Shown piece by piece: positions 1-12,405 of a DNA stretch of 64,000 bases. Under the pieces are notes generated by a model. That model saw nothing but the letters and a program-made list of their open reading frames with translations, was not told where the DNA came from and did not search any database. This DNA comes from Lates calcarifer (lineage: Eukaryota > Chordata > Actinopteri > Centropomidae). The stretch's first letter is position 1. Each line of letters opens with the position of its first letter. The stretch spans positions 4,303,343 to 4,367,342 of the forward strand of contig NC_066856.1 in assembly GCF_001640805.2 (NCBI RefSeq), read 5' to 3'. Position numbers and translations under genes: made by a program.

Positions 1-781
1 TATCATCAAAACATCAACATCAAAACATTTTGGAAGAATGGAATTCATCCCTCCAGAGTTCAGTGACTCAGACTCAGACTAGTGGAGCATCACCCTACTC
101 AGACAGTTAATGGTGTTTTTCTTTCCTTCACTTGGCATCTCTGTATATTACGGCTCTTATATAGTAAGTTACTATCATATGCTGTAGTACTTAACTGACT
201 ATCTTATCATACATATTTATTTTCTTATTCCATCAATGTGGATGTCACCATAAAAACTGAACCTGTCATTTTTGAGATTGGAGGCAACATTAACGTTAAA
301 CCAGCAGCTCTTACTGCTTTGAGAGGATGCAGTACTCCCAGACAGACTGCTAGACAGGCAGATGAGCAGGTAGCACTGTGCACAGCTTGCCCTTCATGCC
401 TCAGCAGCTCGAAGAATGGTCCACTTAGCACCTCAGTTTGGTAGAACTGTGTCTGAAAACAGCTCTGTTCAGAGGGTTATACACAAACAAGCTTAGACAA
501 CTGAAGTATGTTGAAAGTCTTCATGTGATAATGAAGCTCTTCACAACATTTTTCACTGGAGTGACTTACTTCTTTAACCTGATTTTCTCACTGTGAAACA
601 GACACATAGAGGTTTGCTTGATGCTTAACATAACAATTAGCTGATGGTTTCAGAATGTACTGCTTTCTATATGAAGTGTTGATAAAGGTCAGATTGGTAT
701 TTTCAAGTTTCTGGTGTAAGACATAGACATGAAGTGCTTTTATGGGAGGGACAAGAGGAAGGAAAAGAACAGGGAAGAGGG
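1..781. other. Non-coding, no feature recognised
   Basis: AT-rich sequence with only short ORFs lacking codon bias, splice context or family resemblance. A purine-rich stretch (about 735-780) leads into the X-box-like cluster that follows. Confidence 0.6.
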
Positions 782-830
782 GTTGCTATAGAGACTAAGG
801 ATCAGTTATTGTTGCCGTAGGAACGGCAAC
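782..830. promoter_or_regulatory. Cluster of RFX X-box-like sites, copy 1
   Basis: Seen: GTTGCTATAGAGACTAA at 782-798, and at 811-830 a near-perfect palindrome with GTTGCCG and CGGCAAC arms. RFX factors bind X-boxes of consensus RYYNCCATRGYAAC. Both sites are imperfect matches, so binding is inference. A related cluster lies at 5146-5184, where 15 of 17 bases of the first motif are shared. Confidence 0.35.
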
Positions 831-1177
831 AGATGCTGGAGTTAATGAGACACTACACTGACAACGCACTTGCTGATGGCACAGTTTCTGTTTGATACAT
901 ATATACACAAAACTATGGCATGGACATAAAAAACAACTCTACTGTGCCATTATTTCATATGATAATGTTTGTTTGTGATCAATGAATGTTATGCTCATTT
1001 TGTTAATGTATTACTGACCAAGATCATTTTGCAAGGTTTGTTACCAGACAGTCAGGCTAGTAGAGGCAGCACTGCCAATTAATCTACCAGCAGAGATCTT
1101 AATAGACAAAAAGGCAATGCAACAACATTTTTAAAATTAGTACCGTGTGCCGTTGACTCTTGGTCTAAATCTAAAAT

Positions 1178-1760
1178 ATGAAACGTACTTTGGTTTGTTT
1201 AACACTTTTTTTGTTGCTATACATGTTGATGTCATATCCTGTGGTGTCCCAAAGTTCTACACTTGGACCCATTCTTTTCTCTATTTATATGCTCCAGAAT
1301 CACAACATCACTTTTCAATGTTATGCAGATGACACCTACATTGAGAAACTAAGCATTTAACAAAATTATTGGATGACAGAGAAGATATAACAAAAGTTGT
1401 ACTATTTGGACCACAGCATTTAACCTCACAACTTACTCTTCTTCCTCTGGGTACCATGTCACTTTTTGTCGAGTTACAAGCAAGAAGTCTTGAAATCCTA
1501 CTAGATTCAGCTCTGAGGTTTGACAAATAAATCAGGTAGTCAAATAATCCCCAGATGTATGACTTAGTGCTGTGATGACAGGCCATTCTCAAAAGTTGCC
1601 CCAAAAGTACAGAATTACTTTACACAGTGTTTGTCACTCTATTGGTGCAGTGAACACACAGTAAAAAGACATTTTCCTTAGTTTTATTCCTCCCTGCACT
1701 GTGGAGCATTTTGAATAAACTCTGTTCTGTTTAAAGTGCTCTGTAAATTAAGTTAGTAAA
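1178..1760 (+). mobile_element. Decayed LINE (L2-like) reverse-transcriptase fragment
   Basis: Translation from 1178 gives TLGPILFSIYML followed by FQCYADDT. These are the conserved block before the catalytic site and the YxDD catalytic motif of non-LTR retrotransposon reverse transcriptases. The next 350 bp, in shifted frames, still carry LINE-like pieces such as ILLDSALRFDKQ. The segment ends near a TTTAAAGTGCTCTGTAAATT tail resembling fish L2 3' ends. Several stops and frameshifts, and absence of the 5' part, show it is dead. Assignment to L2 rather than a related CR1-type clade is from memory of family motifs. Confidence 0.72.
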
Positions 1761-2849
1761 ATTGTGTTTGAAACTTTTCTATCAGCAGTAATGACCTTCA
1801 AACAGTGGGTGCTGTATGTTGGAGAGAGTGTTGCCATTTGTTGTCACCGTGACACTAATGGAGCAAAAATTGTAGAAGCTGAGGTGCAGCTCCTTTTTTA
1901 TGATGGAAGTCTGAGGAAACATACACAAATGCAAACAGTAACATAACAAAATGAAAGAGAGAAATAGATAGAGCAGACATGAGACTGTCTAGGATTTTGT
2001 GGTGAAGGATTTTGGCAAGTGATTGCACTGCACAAACCTCAGTGGGAGGCAGTCAAAAACAGCAAAGCTTCCCTTCTCAGCATCTTAATTATGCAAAACA
2101 AGTAAACAAGACAGGCACTGGTGCATTTCTGTACCAGTTTGTGAAATATAGAGATATTCTATACCAGCAGGCAGCAAGGCACAGAGATGGAGGGAGACAT
2201 AGATAAAAATGTTTAGACTTAGGACCATCAAAGAACAGTATGAGCTGCGTACCAGGCAGTCAAACTGCACACATTCTACTCTGGGCTATTCAAAGTTCAA
2301 ATTCCTGGCATGTGTGTGTCAATTTATATTGAAATGAATCAAAAAAGCCTTTCACCTTTTTCAGTTTTCAAGAGAAATTGAAATCTGGATTTTAATAGGT
2401 GGAGGGAAAGTGTGAAATACTGTAGATAGGGCAAGAACAGAGCTGTCAACGGTAGGAGAATAATCTTCCAGCAGCTTGGAGAAGAGTGAGCAGGATGGAG
2501 GGATGGTAATGTGCCTGGTGCTGAAGTTTTTTTTCATCTCAACCTGCGACTGCCTGATGAGTGTCTGGCTATGACACAGGTTGACTAATCCAGACTGGAA
2601 ATGGAAGTAAAATGCCACCTGAGGCTTTATATAGAGCTGACTTTGTCCAGTAAACAACAGGAACTGCAGGCTAGCAACAACCTAATCCCCTTCCTTTGAC
2701 ACAAAAATTCTCTTTTGTTTTCATTTAATTGGGATCTTAGCTTCTAAATGTGATGTAAATCTGTGAAATTACAAAAACTTTAATGTACTCCCTGTTTTTA
2801 AGCCATGCTTGTGGCAACCCCTACTTTGACAGTATCAAACGGTGGGTTG
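1761..2849. other. Non-coding, no feature recognised
   Basis: Mixed AT-rich sequence. Short ORFs here lack coding character. No splice-bounded exon, TIR pair or tandem repeat was seen. Confidence 0.55.
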
Positions 2850-3395
2850 GCCAGCAACTTTGGTCTGGAGTGCAGTATCTCCACATATATTGGCTGGCAC
2901 AGATACTCATGGTCTCCCGAAGATGAATGCAAATGACATATGTGATGATCTGATTTTTACATTTGGTTCAGGGCAAAAAGTCTTCACAGTTATTGGATGG
3001 ATTTCCATGACATTTGACACAAATATTTAAGTTCCCCAAAGGATGAAATGATTGAATCTGGAATATTTATTTTTTTATTTTTTGAATAATTGCAAAACTC
3101 ATTGAGGTGACAGAAAATTGTGACTCTTCATTTCACAATTCATCAGATTCCCAAAATGTATTTTTTGTGTTTTAGTAAGAATATCATGTTAACATAAAAG
3201 GTGGAATTATGTCACCAGGGCGTGGCATCTGTATGGTGTACAGTGTACACCATAATTTTAAAAAAAAAATGGACTGTTTTGTTTTGTTGTGAGGATATTA
3301 GCATGTTGATGTTAGTATTTAGCTCAAAGCACCACTATGCCTAAGTACAACTGCATAGCACTGCTAGAGTAGTCTTAATAAATCAGGATGGCTGG
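2850..3395. repeat. Dispersed fish repeat (degraded), copy 1
   Basis: The block around 2921-2960 (CGAAGATGAATGCAAATGAC, then GTGATGATCTGA) resembles 5918-5961 (AGAGGATCAATCCCAATGAC, then GTGATCCCCTGA). It ends with a segment at about 3298-3375 (TTAGCATGTTGATGTTAG, TAGCTCAAAGCACCACTATG) that I recognise as a motif common across percomorph genomes. The class of element is uncertain, and I see no ORF or clear terminal repeats. Confidence 0.5.
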
Positions 3396-4857
3396 TGCCA
3401 GCACAAACCTTTTAATGAAGGAGCATGTTCTTGTATTGCTTGTATTGCCTGCCTGCCTCTTGTATTGCTCCAGGTGCTTTAGATATCTTAGTATACCAGG
3501 ATACCATTTTAGATATTTTCTGTGCTTCACTTTTCTGTATGTAGCTTTCTGACTGCCTCTGTCATTCTATAAATACCACAAATGCTCAATTGATTTATTC
3601 GTTTTCGTAGCATACTTGAAATTGGCTGGTGAGGTGACAGACGTGGCATCTAGTGTCAGCAGTAATAGATATGAATGTCACACTTTCCATTTTCCCAGTC
3701 ATTCCTCATCCTGTAGATTAATGTCATCTCACTCAGCATGGATCCCTGTCCCATTAGCTTTTAGTTTTAGGAGCCGTGTCCAGTGCTCTGTGCTGTCGTC
3801 CATCATGGCCAACAGACTGCATGGCCTCAGGGATAATGAGGGTGATGGCAGGAGGAGCAGAAAACCTTTGTTGGAAGTGAATGTCTTTTCATGTGTTTAC
3901 AGCTTATGTACAGACATGTGATAATGGTAGTGGCAAATGTAAACACAGACGGGGTGTGAGGTTTTGTGTTTTTCTGTTTGTGACAGAGACATCAGGGGCT
4001 GAAGCAGATCTGGCTAAATTAGCTAAGGGTGCCAGATTGATTTATTATGAATGATGAACTTAGATCAGGCAGCCACAGCTGCTTCACAGGGAATAGTATA
4101 GCTGCTGGTTATTATGTTATTTATTAATAAAAATGAATGAGACACTCTCACTCCCCTCTATTATGTGCTATTTAGGTAAATGTTTTAGTTTTTTTTTAAA
4201 TCAAGCAATACAACATTCTACGACAATGAATAGCAGATGGATAAACTGAGGAAAAAATGATGTGATGGGATAGATGGAAATACAGATAGGATGTGAGATA
4301 TTTGACTTCATCCCAGCTTATATTAATTGTGTTTTCACACACACATTTTTACCAACAATTTGCCATCTCCCACATATCTTATTCATGGTATTTGTTGTTG
4401 TGACACATAAGAACATGAATAAAAATTAGATTTGTGCATATGCAAGCATTATGCAGCAACCAGCAGGGATGTGCAGGATAGCCAAGCAGTTGTTTTCATA
4501 CTTCAACCATAGATGTGTCACCACATGAAGTTTTTAGGCAAGAAATTAACGGGTTTGAATTCAAATATAGGGTCCATTGACCAAAATGAATGCCTTTAAG
4601 CTATCTTGTTGTGACCCCTAGAAATTGCAAGAGATAGAAAGACTGATCTAAGCTCTGTTTGTGTTTATTGATGATATGTGAGGCTGTGGAGGTTGAGTGT
4701 GGATTCCACTTCATTCAGACTGTCTGTGAGAATGAAAACTAGCTAACAGCTGTCTGCAGATATTAGACTGGCATCCCGTCATCACAGACGGTGCAGATGA
4801 ATGAGTGAGCAGACTTTCAGTTTCTGCCTGGTCTGTGCTCAAAGAGATCATCAAAGT

Positions 4858-4859
<2 letters not shown>
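3396..4859. other. Non-coding, no feature recognised
   Basis: No exon, TIR or long tandem repeat recognised. The ORF at 3616-3921 has no recognisable family, start context or splice support. Confidence 0.5.

Positions 4860-4915
<56 letters not shown>
4860..4915. repeat. (TA)n microsatellite
   Basis: Uninterrupted alternating T and A for about 55 bases. Poly-Ile/Tyr ORFs across it on both strands are artefacts. Confidence 0.97.
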
Positions 4916-4919
<4 letters not shown>

Positions 4920-5145
4920 CATTCATTTCTCCATCATCAGAATGGTTTTTAAGGAACCGCCCTAAAGTGATTTTTGTAGCACCTTAATAACCCTCCCCCA
5001 CAAACTATTGGCTTTCACACATGCCACTCATCCAACCTCCCTCCATCAGCTCTCGATTCTTCAGATGACTCCCCCACCAAACATCCCCCAAACCATTTCC
5101 CCCAACCCCCCATGTGGCCAGAGCCAGCACACTGATGAGGAACCA

Positions 5146-5272
5146 GTTACCATAGCAACAGGAGGCAGTTGCTTTAGCGACTAATGTGAAGAGGGGCTAC
5201 TAAGGAAACAATGGATGTTTATGGAGGATGGGGAGGAGGGCTGCCAAGGATATGCGGTTGAGTTATAAATAG
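5146..5272 (+). promoter_or_regulatory. Candidate promoter: perfect X-box, second X-like site and TATA box
   Basis: GTTACCATAGCAAC at 5146-5159 fits the RFX X-box consensus RYYNCCATRGYAAC at every position. GTTGCTTTAGCGACTAA follows at 5168-5184. TATAAATAG lies at 5264-5272, with a CT-rich stretch just downstream where initiation would fall. No coding exon is recognisable in the next kilobases, so this could drive a non-coding upstream exon of the MAP4 gene or be an enhancer. Motifs are seen; function is inference. Confidence 0.4.
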
Positions 5273-5779
5273 ACATCACTAAAGACTGTCTGTCTCCCTC
5301 CATCATCCGTGTCTCCAACACCTCCCAGCCCCACCACCACCACCTTTTCACACACCTGTGATCATCACTTGTTTCTATTCCTGCCTTTCAGAGGTGAATT
5401 AGCAAACAGATAAAGGCTTTTCTGTATTCAGGCCACAGCAAAGGAATGTCTTCCTTTTATAGATGACTTGCTGTCTGGTATTTTCAGATGTACCGCAGCT
5501 CATGAATACCCTGCATGGGAATGTATAGTACATGTTCATTATACATTTTACAGATATAAAGCTATTTTATTTCCAGTATTATGTAACAGACTTTCAAACG
5601 CATCACATGATATTGTTTTGGTTGTTGTTGTTTAGAAAGAAAAGGAGGAGAAATGAGCTGCTGCCTCAGAGAAACGGCACACAAAATGACAATTGAATAG
5701 TTGTAACAACCTTGAACAACAATAATTTTTGGAAAAACAGTATCTAGATGTTGCTGGTGTGCTGATACTTTGGCTACTT

Positions 5780-6010
5780 AAACCCTTGTTCAGCAAAATA
5801 TACATGGTCCTCAGAGGATGAATCCTTGACTTTCCTCCAGTGCCACCAGCAGAAAAGAGTTTTCCTGTTCGTCCTGTTAAATGTATTAGTATAAAATCTT
5901 GTACAGACATACATGGCCCCCAGAGGATCAATCCCAATGACTTTTGTGATCCCCTGACTTTGTAGCACTATCATCAAGTCTTAAGTTCCAGTTTGGTTTA
6001 TGACTTAATA
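5780..6010. repeat. Dispersed fish repeat (degraded), copy 2
   Basis: CATGGTCCTCAGAGGATGAATCC near 5805 recurs about 107 bp later as CATGGCCCCCAGAGGATCAATCC. This suggests two overlapping or tandem copies. The element is related to the one at 2850-3395. Confidence 0.5.
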
Positions 6011-6319
6011 CCTGCAAATGTATTTACAGAGCCTCAAGCCAGACACTAGACTCTCCATCTTGTATAATGGCAAGAAACATGGTTCCAGTGCACAGTGTGG
6101 AATATGAGGATATTAAGTGATGAATGAACTGACCAAGATACCGTACAGATTTAAAAATTTTACCCACTTTTACCAAAATCAATGAGGCCATTTAAAGGTG
6201 ACATGTAGCCCTTTAATGACCACTGCTTTTGTCTTGTCTGAATGCCCTCCTAGTGGCCTGCACGGGTTATTAGGCACAGTACTTCTGTCAACCGGTGGAA
6301 TTATATAACACTTTGTTTG

Positions 6320-6460
6320 GTGAGTGTGTGTTTGTGTGTGTGTGAGAGAGAGAGTGAGAGAGTGAGAGTGTCTGTATCTTTGCCAGCCAACCAGTCAGAC
6401 AGGGTGAGGTCATCTATTTGGTGGACTGTGTGTCTGTGTGTGTGCGCCTGTGTGTGTCTG
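6320..6460. repeat. TG/GA-rich simple sequence
   Basis: Short TGTGTG runs alternate with GAGAGA runs. ORFs across this block reflect the repeat and are not genes. Confidence 0.8.
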
Positions 6461-6640
6461 TGTTGTTTCCCGATGTTCCCCGTGGGACTCTGGTGTCAGT
6501 TTTGTACTTCAAGAGGCAATCAGACAGGGAGAGAAGTTGGGAAAAACCATGACAGATGTGACACACAGAGCTAGCGACAGTACACCGGCCTCGAGCATGT
6601 CTACCCACCTGCCAGCACGTCTAACTACCTGTATGTCCAT

Positions 6641-6684
6641 GCCTGCCTGCCTGCCTGCCTGCCTGTCTGTCTGTCTGTTTGTCT
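6641..6684. repeat. (GCCT)n/(GTCT)n tetranucleotide microsatellite
   Basis: Tandem GCCT units grade into GTCT units. A related purine version, GACAGGCAGACAGGCAG, occurs near 6760. Confidence 0.9.
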
Positions 6685-7219
6685 GAGCAGGTGTGATGTG
6701 AAAAAAGTGACAGATGGTGACTGTGATGTGGTGATGGGGGAATCTGGGTGTTATGACCAGACAGGCAGACAGGCAGTTTGGGGGATGGAACAGGGTTTAG
6801 CTGATGTGACTGTACAGTGATTGAAATAGTTGGCACTTTAGTGGAGACATGTTTTCCAACTGTGGCGACAAGCTGCCTTTTAATGGTGTCCAAACACGTA
6901 GGCGTCATCAGGAGCTGTTTGAAATAGAATGATGGATGGACTTAAGGAAGAAGGAAGGCAGGCTCAGATCTCCTGTGAACCCACTGACCACATAATGCGT
7001 CAGACATACTGTATGGGGAGGGAAATATAGGCTTCAGTTGCTGGGTTATAACCATGACATGTGATTAAAGCATTATACTGTCTTTTGATTATCAACTTCT
7101 GACTATACTAACTATGTGCCAACACTCAGTTGTGGCTTAATCATCCATGTCATAGACCTCTGTTATCCAAAAGGTGTTAATAACTAATTCAAAAAATATA
7201 TGAAAGGGCCACATTGTTG

Positions 7220-7220
<1 letters not shown>

Positions 7221-7282
<62 letters not shown>
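7221..7282. repeat. (TA)n microsatellite
   Basis: About 62 bases of uninterrupted TA, the second such tract in the window, 2.3 kb from the first. Confidence 0.97.
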
Positions 7283-7284
<2 letters not shown>

Positions 7285-10039
7285 GCATAATGCATTTGAG
7301 GCATAATGCTGGTATTTATCATTTTTTAATGTTGTTACAGAAATAACCTTGGTGCCAGCTCTGTCCTCACCTACATTATAAAAATGGCATATTCATGTAG
7401 GAATAAAAACAATCACAGCCATCATCACTTTTCTCTTAGTTCAGTGGCCATGGTATAAAACTGTGCTAACTTTAATTAGGATTTAAACCTTTATATTTTT
7501 TAAGGATACATTCAGAATGTCAGTCAAGGCTAATCCAGCACTGTCAAGAAAAAGACAACCTCACACTGAATTAATGCTCCCAAAATGTTATTATTTTTTA
7601 TTAGTAACAAATTAGTAAAATAAACTTTGAAAGATGGCATGGTGAAACAGCTATCACTTTGTAAAAGTACAAAATTAACCCAAAACATAACTGTTTTTAA
7701 GTGCAACCCCTAAAACTGCACTCTGCTACCTGATTGTTACTGACACACCCCCTGGTGCGCATCTCCTCACACTTCCTTGAAGTCAAACTCATGGTGGGTC
7801 ACCAAAATACCAAACCTGCATGCACCATGATGAAAATGCCACTTCCCTGAAGCAAAGGCCCGCCATTCACTGTGTGCTGTCATAACAACAACAGAGCTCT
7901 TTTTGTAATACATGATGTTCTGCATTCGTGGACATGGTCAGTCAGATGGAAAGCCTTCAGAAGCTTCAAAACAAAAAACAACAGTTCAGACTTTGCAAAC
8001 TTGCACTCAGGATCAGTGTGTTATATCCTGCTATTATAGTTAGACGGTGATGTGTAAATGGCAATAATCATCAGTCATTGTAAATTAAATGATACCAGTT
8101 TACTCTGTCTCTCCACAGAGCTGTGATTACTGTACATATGTGGTAAACACTTGTTAAGTCAACAGTGGATTCTTTTTATAAAATGTGATGGCATAGAGTT
8201 ATGTCTTGTTTAGGGTTGTCAAAAAAGATAATTAATGCCCCTGGCATTATTCATAATGAGGCATTCTGTGACGTGGAAAGGTCAAAGTTAATGTCTTGTT
8301 TCACACTTGAATTTACATGTTTAAGTGTGAGCTAAGCTAGGGTTCTTGTGACTATGACATAAAAAACTGCATTTTTAGACCATGGTGCAGAAATGCTTTG
8401 TCAGATTAGACAGACTTGATTTTTTCCTTTACTTTTTTTCCCCCCTGTCCTCTATAGTACTATTACTGTAGACATACAGATGTAACCAGCAATTTTCAGG
8501 TGCAAGATGATAAACAAAAAAAATGTCTAGTGCTGTATTCTGTAAGAGAATAATATATTTGTATTTTCAGTTTGTCTGTGAGGTGAGAGGGAGAGTGTCT
8601 GTCTTTCCCCTCACTTTTTTGTACTGTTAAAACATCTGCTGTAGTGGATTCCCATCTCTCTTTTTCCAATGCCAGTCTGGCATGACTCTGTTTTTTCCAG
8701 TGGGAAAATGTGGAGTGAAAACAAAGCTCATGTTCATTTCATGTTTTATGAAACAGTGCTGCTTCTGGGCATTAAGGACCATCTGCAATTGTGCTTTTGT
8801 TTAGTAAACCTTTAGGTGTCCTCTATTTCAATAACGCCCCTCTGTTGGTGTAAGAGCCACTTGAAGTTGAACCTTCAGAGTTGGGAAATAGTATCCACAA
8901 TATGATTTTGGATCCCCCTTGGATCATCAGGTTTTACAGCTCACTTGGGTCTAAAGCCAGACTTAGAATTAAAGAAGGTAAAGGTTAACATACCTGGTGG
9001 ATTAGGACATGCATGTCTGCTCCAAAAGCACTACCAAACCCACATGTGAGGTCGAAAAACAACTTTCTTGTTTGAGTTTCTTGTTTGTTAGAGCAAAAGC
9101 AAAATACAGTGGACAAAACCAGACAGAAGCATTGAACTACGTAGCCCCATGTGTTGTCCTGTCCTGCCCTGTTCTGTAATGCTGGCAAGAGGCGACATGT
9201 GTACCCACACAGAATATCCACTGCCCTCATTCCAGTCCAACTTTCATGTGTACCCTCACCTTCTGTGTCCTTTACTTTCTTTTGCCTCACCCCTTTATCG
9301 CTCTGTCCTTCCTTTACTTCCTGCCACATCCTTCACCTACTTTCCTCTCCTACCGATTGTCCTTGCTTTTGCCTCCCTCCTCATTTGGTTGTCCTGATAA
9401 TTCTTTCCTCTCTTCCTCTTTTCCTACCCGTGATGCCTCGCTTTCATTCCTGCTTCCACGCTCAGTCCTCATAAACCCTCCCTCCATTCATCCCTCTATC
9501 TGCCCTCATCTGTCTGCATCCTCTTCACCCTCAGTCCCGCCATCCCTCGCGTTGTCCCTATTTGCCCGTCTGCCTGTTACAAATCATTGTTTTCTGCTGA
9601 TGATCAGCCTTCAGTCCAAACCGACAGCCACAGGAACGCCTGTAACCGCCGGCTGTTTTGACTGGCACACACACGCACGCACATGCACACACAAATATAA
9701 AGCTCAGCCTAGGACAACAAGCTAATTTCTCTCCCTCTTGCCTAACCTGAATTTCCTGTCACATACTGACCTTTGACTTAAAGTGCAGGCTGTGTAGCCT
9801 CAGCTGATCCATCTACATGTAAGAGACCCTTTTGACAGTTTTGACATGTATGTATGTGAAATGAAACCATATCAATGAAACCATATTGACACACTCACAA
9901 TACATCTGAGGATATATGAAGAAAGAATGAAAACAAACTAAGATCTTAGAATTCTTATTTATTTCCTCTTAGTGTGAACTGCAAAAATCAAATCACTTAT
10001 TTCAGGTCTCCTTTTGCCACGTGCGTATAGTGAGTTTTT
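7283..10039. other. Non-coding; pyrimidine-rich tract at about 9240-9560
   Basis: No exon recognised. From about 9240 to 9560 the + strand is strongly C/T-rich (CCTCC, CTTCC), which creates long Ser/Pro/Leu ORFs in several frames with no family resemblance. A short CACACGCACGCAC run lies near 9665. Confidence 0.55.
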
Positions 10040-10650
10040 CAGAGTAAATCAGCCTTAAAAGTGTTTGGTGAGTTCAGTTAAAGCTGCAGGAGTTTGTGAA
10101 GCTGCTGTAACATGTTCTGCTGCCACAGAGGAAATAAATTCATGATGAGTGAAAACGAGTTCACAGCATCTCCCAGCGTCTTTACTGCAGAAATGAAATG
10201 CAGGGTAAATCTGTCAAACAGCTGATAATTACAGCTGTTACAGATGATGAGTCTGAAAAATATTAACTGTCAGAGAAAACAATTATGCAAGAGTGATAGA
10301 GGGGTCGACTCACTGCAGTCACTCAGTCAGCTGATTAGCGGTCACTAGGAAAGCGAGCGGTCTACAGACGTCTGACTGGACAGAACCTGAAGCAGCCAGC
10401 TGCTGTTACATTGTCAGAGGCTGTGTGAAGAAGAGAAATTGCATTTCATATCTTTTCACTTAAAGTCTTCTTTTACCAGTGTTATTTCATACAGCGCATA
10501 GTGCGATCACTCACAGAAGTGTCAAGGATTACTTCAAGACACAGCGCTCACTTTCATTAGTCACATCATGATACGGTTTTCAGCGTCACGATGCGTATCA
10601 TCGAATCGCGATGCATCGTGTCAGGGTGCATTGTTCCACCCATAGTCTGC
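10040..10650. mobile_element. Probable hAT-type DNA transposon relic
   Basis: The right part (about 10565-10640) carries ATGATACGG, CACGATGCGTATCATCG, CGATGCATCGTGTC and TGCATTGTTCCACCC. These recall the ends of non-autonomous hAT elements of fish. I cannot define the left terminus or a target-site duplication, and no transposase ORF remains. Confidence 0.4.
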
Positions 10651-12217
10651 AGAGGTGAAACAGCTTTTAATATGATTTATATAATAATGATGTACTTGGA
10701 ATGCAATGTTGTGTTGTTGTTATTGTATTAATCCCCAATTGAATAAGTGAGCATATTTGTCTATGTTATATTATCAATCATCCAACAGATAATGTCATCA
10801 CAGCTTATTTATATACAGTGTACAGGTGTGTTCACACCTTCAGCTTTACCAGAGGAAAAGTGTACGAAAGCAGTGTGCATATATTTTTCATATTATTGCA
10901 CCTGCAAGGATTTTATGGATGTGTGAGTGCCTTAAGATGCTTCCCAGGCTTTTAATATGAAACATCTGTGTGGGAAGGGTAAAGTTTAATTGATAGCAGC
11001 TTAATACTGATCAGAAAATTAAAAGAAGTAAAAGCACTTTGAATTGATTAATGAGTATTTGATAAAATATCCAAACTAGTAACTACTTACTTGTTCATAA
11101 GGAATATACTTTCTAATATCAGTCTTTCCTTTAATATAGATTTGCCAGTGTCATTTAATTTAATTGGAAATCCCAGGAAAACAGAATGAGCCAGAATGGA
11201 GCTGTGATTGCTTCTGTGCAAGATGCCAAGCTGAGCTCCTGTTAAATTCTTACAGACTTGACTCAGTCTGTTCATCTGAGTTAGCCTGAGTTGTGTGTGT
11301 GACTGCATGTATGTGCATGTATAGGCATGTGTGTCTTTCATGATTGTTTCATGATACGTGGCAGAATGATTATCCAAATGCATACATTGTGTGTTTACAC
11401 ATATGTGTTAATTTTCGAGAATGTGTATGCATTTGTATGTATTTTCAGAGCTTCTGTGTTTGATGATCTAAGTGTGTGTGTGTATGAGCATGCTAGGAGC
11501 ATAGGAGGCAGTGGAGTGAGATTCTCCATAAGTGACCAGATGCAGTCTGCACAGACATCACGATCTCTTTTCCAGAGGCTTTACTCCACATCCATCCTCC
11601 ATGACTCTATTTCCCATCTCCCCTTCTTCTTCCTTCTCACAGTGAGGAGTTAGATTAGAAATTATGGGAGGTGCATCCATTATTTCACACATGCACACAT
11701 ACTTAAGCAGGCCTTCCTACTAAGATACATGCATATAAAAATATCCACATATTCTCACACACTTTCACCACAGTTTGTTATGATATTATTTCTGCAGCCT
11801 CCACAGCTTCTTTCATCTGATCCGTCTCTCTTTCTTTTTTGCTATCTCACACCTGCACATGGTGGAGCAGAGGGTATCTGGATCCTTACAACAAGGACAA
11901 TGTATCATTTGTAACAAGGCTGCACAAAGCTTTCCCAGAGAGACAGTAGACATCCCAGGCTTTAAGGTTTTAACCCAAGAGCATTTTATTTTTTACATAA
12001 AATACAGCACTGGGTCAGACTGAGGAGAGGAGCCAATGAAGTACAGAGAAGGTGTATGTAAAGCAAGAGAAAAATTGTAGTAACAGGTGAGATAGAGATA
12101 AATGTCAGAAATTAATTGCATTGCTCTAGATGCAAAGTGTGTGTATATACATGCATGCGTGTCATGTGTAGAGTGTGTATGTTCTGGAAAGGTCTTGAGT
12201 TCAAATCTGCTCCAGAG

Positions 12218-12218
<1 letters not shown>
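10651..12218. other. Non-coding, no feature recognised
   Basis: AT-rich with scattered short TG runs near 11300 and 11470. ORFs here have no recognisable domains. Confidence 0.5.
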
Positions 12219-12274
<56 letters not shown>

Positions 12275-12281
12275 TGTGTGT
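12219..12281. repeat. (TG)n microsatellite
   Basis: Uninterrupted TG to 12270, then TTTGTGTGTG. It lies about 130 bp before the putative MAP4 promoter elements. Confidence 0.97.
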
Positions 12282-12405
12282 TGGCCTTTTTTACCATGAG
12301 ACACAACTAGAGAAAGAAAGGGGTAAAGGGGAGAAAACGTGGAGTGAAAGAGAAAAGTAGAGGGGAGGGGGATTACTCACTCCACCACAGTGGGTGGGAT
12401 CTGGG

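Noticed and set aside
3616..3921. 101-codon ORF
   Set aside because: No homologous domain, no promoter or splice context, ordinary base composition.
4711..4987. Ile/Tyr repeat ORFs
   Set aside because: Produced by the TA microsatellite; the same holds at 7137-7322.
9149..9725. Overlapping Pro/Ser/Leu-rich ORFs of up to 159 codons
   Set aside because: Pyrimidine-rich DNA is open in several frames at once; no domain, conserved motif or splice structure.
12102..12310. Cys/Val and His/Thr repeat ORFs
   Set aside because: Produced by the TG microsatellite in several frames on both strands.
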